Made by a program: the position numbers and the translations under genes. A DNA stretch of 64,000 nucleotides from Gnetum montanum (Eukaryota; Streptophyta; Gnetopsida; Gnetales; Gnetaceae): positions 75,065-139,064 of the forward strand of contig MNCI01011137.1 in NCBI GenBank assembly GCA_015680685.1. The letters are read 5' to 3'. The notes beneath the pieces are model-generated. The model searched no databases. It had not been told where the DNA came from and saw only the letters and a program-made list of their open reading frames with translations. Below are positions 55,890 to 64,000 of the stretch, in pieces (the stretch's first letter is position 1; every line of letters begins with the position of its first letter).

Positions 55890-56225
55890 ATCGATAGTCC
55901 TCTATGATTATAAATTGGCACAAATAGTCCACTATGACTATAAATTGGCACAGATAGTTTGCTATTTCTATAAACTGGCACAGATAGTCCACCATGACTA
56001 TAAACTGGCACATAACATCTGCTATGATGTTAAACTAGCATAGATGGTTTGCTATGACCTTAAACTAGCCCATCCACCATTTGCTACAATGATAAACTAG
56101 CACAATGGTCTACTAGGACCTTAAACTAGCATAGTGGTCTGCTGGGACCTTAAACTAGCACATTGCAATCTGCTGAGACCTTAAAATAGTACATCATATG
56201 GTCTACCAGGACCTTAAACTAGGTT
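55890..56225 (+). repeat. Array 3 of element F, about 30-bp units
   Basis: About eleven units of AGTCYRCTATGACTATAAACTGGCACAGAT, later ones with GGACCTTAAACTAGCA. It lies 20 bp after the integrase stop. The first half resembles the second half of element E's array; the last units resemble array 2. Confidence 0.9.
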
Positions 56226-57604
56226 CATGGCACAACGTTCCCAACTCGCATCCACGACCATTCAAACAAGTGAGTGTGCACAATGCCCATGCAGGGTGGA
56301 GCGTTGTAATTCCAAAATGTAGTTCACGATGACAAGAAAGAATCTTTTGGAATGAATGTGATGTTGTTGCCCTTGACATCTTTCTAATCCTCTAGAGATG
56401 TCGTCTAACATCTTGCTAACCTTTCGGAGCTACCACTGCCATGGCCCGTCACCCTGGCAGTAGCTTCCATTACCAGCACCTACTGCTAGAGCCCCAGCAC
56501 TATTGTGGTCCAACTAGAAAGTTGCTACCCTCTAGCCCCCACCATCGTCTGAGCTCAAAAGATATTTACCTGTTGGGCCTCTCTCCTTATAGCTGAACTA
56601 CATGATGTTTGCCTTGGGTAGGGACTCCTAAGCACTTGCATCACTACAACTTCTAGCTCCCTCAATGTCGGTCCCTTCAACTTGCCATTGCCAGAACCAC
56701 TGCTAGCCTTCCTACTTTAGACATCACATGCCTTAGCAATAGTGCCTATCACTTTAGTGATTTCTAAAGAAAGTAAGACCTTTGCCTAGTTGCATTTCAT
56801 GGTTACATTTCTATGGTCTTCTTTCTGTTGCATTTGTAGGATATGGATCGAGATGGCATCAGTTAAGGATGTGTTTCGCTAGGAGGATAGGGCATCACAT
56901 TGTTCCAAGGTGACTACTCTAACCAACCTAGCTACTTGGGAGTTGACATCCTGCCCTTCCTCCTAACCTTCATCATGTTGTTTCTCATACCTATAGTTTT
57001 CCTTTTTACATCTCATTTACAAGCTTTCTCGATGTGTGTAAAGCCCTCCCATATGCTCAACTGCAAAGTCCATGATGCACATAATGCAACTCACCACATG
57101 GGAAGCATCTGTAGGAAACTCATCCCAGGGAGAAAACACTTGTCTTAAAATAACAAGGTTGTTTGCAAATGAATATGGCTAAAAAACAAAGGAAAAGTGA
57201 AAAAGCATAGAAAAGCTCAAAAAAAGAGAGCTTGCAAAAAAAAGAGAAGAGAGTATGTGCCCAAAACAAATGGCACACCAGCTATTTCGCAATGATCCTC
57301 TCCAAGCATTTCAATGAGAGGTCAGAAGCTAGCAAAAGAAAAATGTTTAGACATGTTAATTCCCTCACAAGCACTCTAACGAGGAACTATGCTACATTTC
57401 ATCTTTCCTTTTCCTGAGCCTATCCCCTCAAGTTCACCCTTTCCCCCTTCCCTCATATAACTATCTTGTTACTCCCAAGCACAGCAAAGAAACATTTGAG
57501 AAACCACCAGAGAGTGATGTTGGTGACTTATCCTTAATGGTATTTTGTATTCCTTGTCAATGTCTATCGGGTATATCCTCCAAACATCGACAAAGAGGGG
57601 CCAA
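56226..57604 (+). other. 3' region of element F up to the polypurine tract
   Basis: No protein recognised, although 56400-56720 is less A/T-rich than its neighbours. An A-rich block (57175-57250) and the end ATCGACAAAGAGGGGCCAA, which contains the purine tract just before TGAAAC, have counterparts in element E (38275-38345 and 38885-38902). Confidence 0.6.
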
Positions 57605-59575
57605 TGAAACACCATAAAATTTCAAGACCCTCATGCTTTAGTAGGGTCTTGGAATTTAGGCAAGGACTTCCACAAGTGTAGCATCATGATAGTTCAACAT
57701 GAAAATGTAGGCACTGAGGTTGGACAGTCCAGTCTAGCAAGATTTCTATCTCTAGAGCTGACAGGCCCAATGGACTCTCTAGCCTGCCCAACTGGACAAC
57801 TGATCTGGCTGGCAGTCTACCTAGAAACTATGCTAGAAGTTGCCGAAGGTGTTTGGGATGAGCAAAATAGTTTAACAAGTTTTCTAGTGACTTCTACGCT
57901 ATGCTACGCTATGCAACATAGCAAGCCTTGAAAGATAGTTGATCAAATGTCCAAGTGTAAATTGACAAAGTGATTGCAAAGCAAGTTAAGATTTAGTCAA
58001 CACAAGGTGCTATGCTATGTAATGTAACATAGTGTAGGAAAGACAAAGCTAAAAGGCCTATCTTACCAAGTGATTCTAACAAGAAAGTTGCACTCGGCAA
58101 CACTTGAACTTCCAAAATCGGTTGCCCCACTTGGCCCCCAGGCCTCGAGCAAAGTTCCTTGCTAGAAAATGGTGGATTGAATGAAGCAGGATACATTGGC
58201 TGCTACATTGTTCTATGCTACATAGCATAGCAGAACATAGCAACAATGAAAAAGTAGAAAAAGTGTTGCAAATATGAGTTCAACAAGTTCAAAGGCTTCC
58301 CAACATAAAGGACAAAAGTTGTAGTTGTTAGCATGACTAAAACTCAAACAAATGCTTTTCAGTTTCAATGCAAATTTTAGTTGAGACTAGTGGCTATGCT
58401 ATGCTATGCTACCTAGTGTAGCATAGCGTAGAAAGCAACGACTTACACTATGATAAGGTGCTCAACAATGTGAGTAACACAACATTGGTATGGAAGCATC
58501 AAGAAATTTGTAGGTAGCTCTAGAACTTGTTGACAATAATCTTCCTCACTTTGGTATCTCCTTGGTGGAATCAGCAATTTTACTTCATCTTGCGCACCCC
58601 TGGTCATCTCTCAAAACAATTTTTCCTACGCTTAACCCTACTTGTAAGAGCAGGGAAGACGTAGTCCTAGAGCATAGGCTTCATTTTTCTTGCTTTGTTA
58701 GCACACTAGATCTTGACACATGAAGTTCCAACAATATGGTCACAGTGTAATCAAGTTCACATCTAGCATTGCACACCTACACGGTACAGGCATGTTAGCA
58801 CCTTGTGGGTTTTAGGACACATGGCATCTAGACCAAATTTCTCTCTTGCTCCTAGCCCTATAAATACCCTAGAAAATAGTGCTCAAAGGCTTAGCTTTTT
58901 GGACATTGGAAAGCACAATTGGCTGGTTGGCTTTTTTACATTAGCAAGAGTAGTTGGCCTGTTGGCTTTTCACCTTGGCTAGTTGGCTTGTTGATTGGCT
59001 CCTTGGCAAATAGAGTTGGCTTTTTGCTATAGTTGGCTTTTGAGTTGGCTTTCAGAAGGCATAGTTGGCACTTTTCTTGAGTGTTCTAGTTACCTTTGAG
59101 CTCTCTGGTTGGCTCCAAACATCCCTTTATGAGTCAAGCATTTTGACATCTTAGCAAATAGATCAGCAAGTAGAGGAACTGTGAATATACCACTCAGTGT
59201 AAGCAGTGTCTCTCCGGCATTGCATAATCTATTGTACATCTTTCAAACAAGGCAAAGAATCAAATCCAAGAGTTTGGGGTGATGCACTTTCTCACCCAAG
59301 TTTGTCTTATTATTTCCTCATTATAATTGTTGTTTCACACAATTTTTGATGTCTTGCATTTATTGATCATCAATTTATCTTGCATGTCTCGCTTTCAAAA
59401 CAAACATTTACATAAGGTTAAGATACACCGATTAAGTCCCTATCTGATCAACCAAACTATTCAAAGGCTCCCTACTTCCATTTTTCTCCAACATGGCCCT
59501 TTCATGAATCCGAGGTTAAACTGTTCACCCGGCAACCTCTCAGTGTTCCAGCCATTGACATTTTCGGTCGCTACA
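57605..59575 (+). repeat. 3' LTR of element F
   Basis: 1971 bp, TGAAACACCATAAAATTTCA to GGTCGCTACA, the partner of 41419-43370; it is followed by CATAG. TATA box at 58859-58866. Confidence 0.95.
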
Positions 59576-59580
59576 CATAG

Positions 59581-60480
59581 ATCACATATGAGCCTGATTC
59601 ATCTGTGATGCTATCTTACAAGATTAACAGGTTTCCCTAGTTCGAATTCTAGTTGTTCACATGCAACAATGATAGTTTTTTGGATCTTGCCTATTTGCAA
59701 TGTATGCATCCATGATGTGTGCTCACTACTATACCATTTTCTATGGACGGAAATGAGAGGTATGAAGCCATCATAGCATTTGTTTTGGTTGAAGTTTCTA
59801 CAACAACAATAGTAGCAATTGTAGGTTGTAGATTCTTAAGAGTCTTTGAAACTTTTAAGTTCCTATGCACTGTGGCAAACAAGCTTGTATTCATGGTCAA
59901 TGAGAAGTGTTGGCAACTCCAAGAATGATTTTCTCAAAGGGGTTCCTAACCCTTGATTTACCAATGAGTTGATTTTCTCCATTTATTCTTTGGCTTCCCT
60001 TGATTTTGTTATGAAATACTAGAAAATGGGATGAAGCACATGGGCTCTAAAATTGACTTTAGAGATAATCCCTCTCTGTTGGAGATCTTCCTATGCTTGT
60101 TATCCAATAACATGTTGAACATGTTTCCATGGAAAATCATGGAAAAAATATCATATGTCACTAATATTATTAACTTGTTTCTCATCCAATAACTACATAT
60201 CCACTACAAATTTGACAATGTCATCTTATGCTTGAGTTTTCTTGGAGAGTATTGATTCAAGAAAAGTTCCTATATCCATTTGTGAAGGACTTTAATTGGA
60301 TCCCTTTATGCTAGTAATAATTTTCCTTACCAAAAATAACCAACTAGGAGAACCTTTGAAAACTTTGCATCTTTGTTCTATTTTTCTCTTCGTCCTATAC
60401 TCCATGGGTAATGGTTCATCAAATTTACTTCTAGCATACCTTTCCAAAGATCATCTCTTTTCTTAGGCTTGGAATCCCCT
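59581..60480 (-). pseudogene. Element A region after protease, unrecognised
   Basis: Continues, on minus, from the protease toward the ORF at 40704-41418. Parts are open in more than one minus frame: LRKSFLELPTLLIDHEYKLV, and a 69-codon frame at 59900-59691 with LQPTIATIVVVET. A plus-strand 69-codon frame (59719-59925) covers the same DNA, so the coding strand is not settled. Element F interrupts it at 59580. In elements E and F the protease is followed quickly by an array, so this stretch of more than 1.5 kb is specific to A. No family recognised. Confidence 0.35.
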
Positions 60481-61090
60481 TTCAATCATAAATCCTACTC
60501 CATTAAATGGCCTAAATGTGTAGATAATAAGTTAGGTGAATTTTGTGATGGATCAAGGAGAGACTGCTTGAAATTTGGCCAACCAAGGTCTTTCTAAGAT
60601 TAGGTTGAAAGCTAGTATCTCTTCCACCATAAGGAAATTACTAGACATAAGGAATTATTTCCTAGACATGAAGTCTAATGTAATCATTCCTCTTGCCACT
60701 ATGTGTAACTCATTAAATGATTAAACTATAGAGGTAAAGTTGTTCTAGATGTGTTCAACCAAACCTAAGGGCTTCATGATAGGGCAAGGGATAATGTGTT
60801 TGGCCACCCTATCATCTATGTATACTTGGTGAACCTTGTACTAACTAACTCTAATTTTTATAGAAAGGGAAGCTCTAGACACCTCATCACTTTAAGGATT
60901 GGATTTTACCTCATTGTGACAAAACATTAAGGTGGTTGACTTTGTTTCTTCCCTAGGTAAGGGTGGTACTATCACTACATGGATAGATTTATTATTGGCT
61001 AGGATATCCTCATTGATGGGAATGGAAGTTAATATCTTAACTAGGGTTTCATGATGGGCATGAGAGGTCATAACCATGTTTTACAAGCTT
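60481..61090 (-). pseudogene. Aspartic protease of element A
   Basis: On minus, a lead block VMTSHAHHETLVKILTSIPI (61077-61018) corresponds to VITSMTHHEALVRMLTSILV in F. It is followed by VYIDDRVAKHIIPCPI, the retropepsin site with Asp kept but D-T/S-G now D-D-R. Then LDFMSRK, ILAFNLILERPWLAKF (the G-R-P-W-L end block with G lost) and a tail. Several stops. Confidence 0.8.
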
Positions 61091-61284
61091 AGGAAGAATT
61101 CATTTTTCTTTAGTAAGAGCTTGACTTGCTCCATGGTAGTAAGGAATTCTTTATCATTCTTGGATCCCTTATCAATTTTTTTGGCTTTTATCTTCTCCAT
61201 TCTACCTAGGATTTTGATCTCATATTTCAATGTTTGTTATTTTGGATCATTTTCCTTCTCTTATTTTTGATTGTCCTCCATGGG

Positions 61285-63739
61285 TTAGCTCATAGATGTA
61301 GTTTGAGCATTGGAATCCATGTGTATGGGTGAAATTAGAGTAGGATTTAGTGGACCTACTTCCTTCCACAAATTTGGTTGGTTAGTATCCTTAGCCTTAG
61401 GCCCCAAAGCTAGCTTATTGAGTTGTTTTTGACATGACTTCTTATTATTTGGTTGGGAAGAGGTCGAGGCATTAGTCACTATGGGTGAACACTGGTCAAC
61501 CTAGGCTATAGGTTTATTGGGGGAGGAAGGAGGCTACTCTAATGAGAAAAAGTTCTTTGGGATCCATAGGTGGTGGTATCATTATAACAAATGAAGTTCT
61601 TAAACTCATAGAATTTTGTTCACTATGAGGAGGTACTTGAATAAAAAATAATTTCCTAGTGGTTTCAAACTTGTCATGTATGTTGAAAGTAGCTATGGTG
61701 AATTGATCATTATTTGCATTGAGGGGATCCTTGTATACCTTCATGGTCTAATTTTAAGTCCCAATAGGGTTCGACACATCTAGGACTAACTCTCAGTTAT
61801 CTATCATCTTCTATAAATAATATTTTAAGGCCAAAAAAAATTAGTATCATGGCTAGGAAGCTAATGGTAGTGGCATAATCTATCTAACTTGAAGTATTTG
61901 GGCATGACAAGATCATCTTTCATGGATATGATGGGATCCTTGGTGATCTTACATAGGGAATCATGCCTCTTATGAGCATTCTTATATAGTTGCTTGTATT
62001 AGATATGGTTGCTCTTGAGTAACTAATCAAGAAGCTTTGATGGTTTCATGGGTAGTTTGGTATACTTAGACCGATCTTTCCACTCAAAGTTGGGCTTTGA
62101 ATGATTAGACATGAAAGAATGCAATGTTGATGGTTAGGGAGTAGTGATAGGGGATTTAGATTGCATTATTTTTTGTCCTTGGATTGTTTTAGATGTTTTG
62201 GCCACTATGGCCATGGCTACATGTGCTTATTTGCCCTTATCCCTATTCCTTTTCATGCATTGGTTCCTATAGGTTACATATGTGAGATCATTATTGGCTT
62301 CTGTTGCATCCTTTATGTTCTTAACTTAGGAAAAGGCTTGACTAAGGGACCAGGGATCCAAATAATAAAGTTATGACTTAATAAATTCATTAACCATCCC
62401 CTTGAAAATGGCCAAAAGGTATATTTCAAATATGGATTTAGGTATTTCATTAAGCATGACATTCCACCTTTGTATAAACTTTTGGATGGGATCAAGGGAT
62501 CCTTATCTCACTTTCATGAGTTAATCAAGTATTTTTTAAGTTTTTAAGTTATACTTGAAATGGTTAATGAATTGGTTTACCAAGTTATCTAGAAAAGAGA
62601 TAGGTCCTATAGGTAGCCCTCAATAATAGTTAAGAGCTTTTTGAGTCAAGGACATGGAAAAGACACATAATATGGTATGGAACTAAGCCTACAATAATAA
62701 GAACTCTAAACATAAGGTAATTAGGTAAGCATTGGGATTACCTTCATCAATGTATTTAGTGAAGTGAGGAATTGGGATGCCTATATGAAGAGTTATTTGG
62801 TGAGACATTGGGACTGATTGGGGACCTTGGTAAAATTCCATGACTTTTACTGTCTATGTGGTATTGGCCTCAAGTTTCTTCAATTTATTAGTGAGGCTTT
62901 AGATTAGTTGAAAAGCTTGATCTAGGCTTTGAGGCACTCTTGTAAGTTATGTTAGTTGGATAGTTGGTTGTACTAGTGGTTGAATGGATTGAGGCTAGGT
63001 AATGGGTTGTGGCATTGATTGGAAAGGCCTTGTTGTCATTATTCTAGGAGGGTTGAATAGGAAAAATGATTTTTGGGTTGGGATAAGGGAATGCAAGAGG
63101 TTTGGGGAACTTGAGATCCCAAAGAAGGATCTACTAAAAGAGTAAAAGGAATTGGGATGAAAGCAGTAGTTGATGATGGCCATGTGGAGGAGGTTGGTTT
63201 ATGAAGGGGAGAGATGTAAACATGGAGAAGACTTGGGAAACTAGTTGGAAAGTTTGGCCCATGAAGATGATAGGTATTACCTATGTGGAATACAAGGGAT
63301 TGTTTACAACAAAGTTGGAGAGGGAATGTTGTACATTTTCCTCCTCACTAACATCATTGTCATAGTACCCCTTGAATTCGTCCTAGTCCTTCTAGTCTTA
63401 CCTTAAGATACCTTCCTCACATGCCCTAGCTTTCTCATTAGCCTCTACCATTTAGGCTAATAGGTTAACATAAATTTCCAAAATTTTGAATTTAACATAT
63501 GGGGAGGGAACATACTCCTCTTTATTTTGATGAACAAGATCCAACTCACACTTGGAGTCCAACTATTTGTGTAATATGGATAGGCCAACTTGAATCTTTG
63601 CACATATAAAGTTATAATACTTCTCAGTGATACTAGTGTGTGCAAGATTGCATCACATTAACCTAAGGGATTACATGCACTCTATCATAGCTGGGTCTCT
63701 AGGCTCATACATGTAGATGAATTGTTTGTTAGCAGCCAT
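61285..63739 (-). pseudogene. gag: Gag polyprotein of element A
   Basis: Start ATG at 63739 (MAANKQFIYMYEPRDPAMIE). Then YYNFICAKIQVGL and LDLVHQNKEEYVPSPYVKFK, shared with gag of F and E. After a disordered region the capsid core (62760-62450, minus) has HIGIPIPHFTKYIDEGNPNA, QKALNYY-stop-GLP, NQFINHFKYNLKT, LDPIQKFIQRWNVMLNEI and MVNEFIKS-stop-LYYL. The knuckle motif near 61850 is LCHYH-stop-LPSHDTN. The C-terminal part (61744-61514) has MKVYKDPLNANNDQF then FIQVPPH and FVIMIPPP repeats, and ends with a Lys/Asn-rich stretch. Many Gln positions are TAG or TAA. It is the most decayed gag of the three Tat-type copies. Confidence 0.82.
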
Positions 63740-64000
63740 GGAAATGTTTTGGTGAGGTAGGATGGTAGAAACAAAAGGCATAAAACATAGTAGAAAAATT
63801 AATTGGTCAAGGTGATTAAGGATTTTAAGGTTTATGATGTTTCAAATAAGCTATCAATTTGCAACGTGTAAGATTCACAAAGTGTGAGACTACAACATGT
63901 AAAACTCATAGCATGTGGGACCTACAATGTGTAGGAGTTGTACCATGTGAAACTATAGTGTGTGAAGCTATAGCATGTAAAGGTTGTAGTGTGTGAGGCT
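63740..64000 (-). repeat. Element A 5' leader with TGTGGGA/ACATGTG repeats
   Basis: From about 63850 to the right edge, words such as CATGTGGGA, AAAGTGTGAGAC and ATGTAAAAC repeat every 15-20 bp. This is the same vocabulary as 2195-2345 and 20810-21910. It lies upstream of element A's gag and continues beyond the window. Confidence 0.65.

Larger units (their letters stand above)
41419..59575 (+). mobile_element. Element F: 18.2-kb Tat-type Ty3/gypsy retrotransposon with an antisense gene
   Basis: LTRs of 1952 and 1971 bp begin TGAAACACCATAAAATTTCA and end GCTACA. The perfect target duplication CATAG is at 41414-41418 and 59576-59580. Inside, in order, are a primer site, gag, protease, a tandem array, a minus-strand intron-containing gene, a second array, RT, RNase H, archaeal-type RNase H, integrase, a third array, an A-rich 3' region and a purine tract. 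The second RNase H places it in the Tat lineage. Stops, a deletion of the RT catalytic box and an integrase Glu-to-Lys change show that it is inactive. It is inserted in element A. Confidence 0.95.

Overview
This window looks like plant nuclear DNA made almost wholly of old, nested Ty3/gypsy LTR retrotransposons. I see no convincing intact host gene, no rRNA or tRNA gene and no CRISPR array. The size of the elements (one is 18.2 kb, another at least 20 kb), their Tat and Athila lineages and their heavy decay suggest a seed plant with a very large genome. A gymnosperm is my guess, but the sequence does not prove it. Coding remnants carry many in-frame TAG, TAA and TGA codons where relatives have Gln or Arg, the signature of methylated cytosine decaying to T. 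Almost every short open reading frame is therefore a fragment of a dead polyprotein or a chance shadow of one.

Layout, as nested insertions. Element A is the outermost, on the minus strand, and runs off both window ends. It survives as 1-3812, 17139 to about 28389, 40704-41418 and 59581-64000, about 20.2 kb of its own sequence. Reading the minus strand from the right it has 5' leader, gag, protease, an unrecognised stretch, an antisense intron-containing gene (22.1-27.3 kb, plus strand), RT, RNase H, archaeal-type RNase H, integrase, and a 3' region with another unknown ORF (1-664). Element B (3813-17138), apparently a 3.3-kb solo LTR, sits inside A's integrase. Element C (4113-14133), a complete 10.0-kb Athila-like element, sits inside B with a perfect ACAAG target duplication. 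Element D (about 28390-40703) is an internally deleted Tat-type element inside A. Element E (31942-40542) is an 8.6-kb gag-protease-only Tat element inside D's 3' LTR. Element F (41419-59575) is an 18.2-kb Tat-type element inside A with a perfect CATAG target duplication. F carries gag, protease, an antisense intron-containing gene and a pol with two RNase H domains.

The most interesting signal is the antisense gene. Two diverged copies, one in A (plus strand) and one in F (minus strand), each lie opposite to gag-pol, between protease and RT. They appear to share a six-exon structure, with matching exon sizes (about 131/127, 1058/1049, 812/821 and 60/63 bp for exons 2, 3, 5 and 6) and introns at matching protein positions. 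In F, tandem arrays with a shared core (roughly a TAAACTRG-type motif) lie on both sides of this gene and again after integrase. Element E has one composite array exactly where the gene and pol should be, which suggests array-to-array recombination made the deletion.

All boundaries, domain calls and splice sites were read by eye. Coordinates of decayed coding regions are approximate; LTR ends and target duplications of C, E and F are exact to the base as read.
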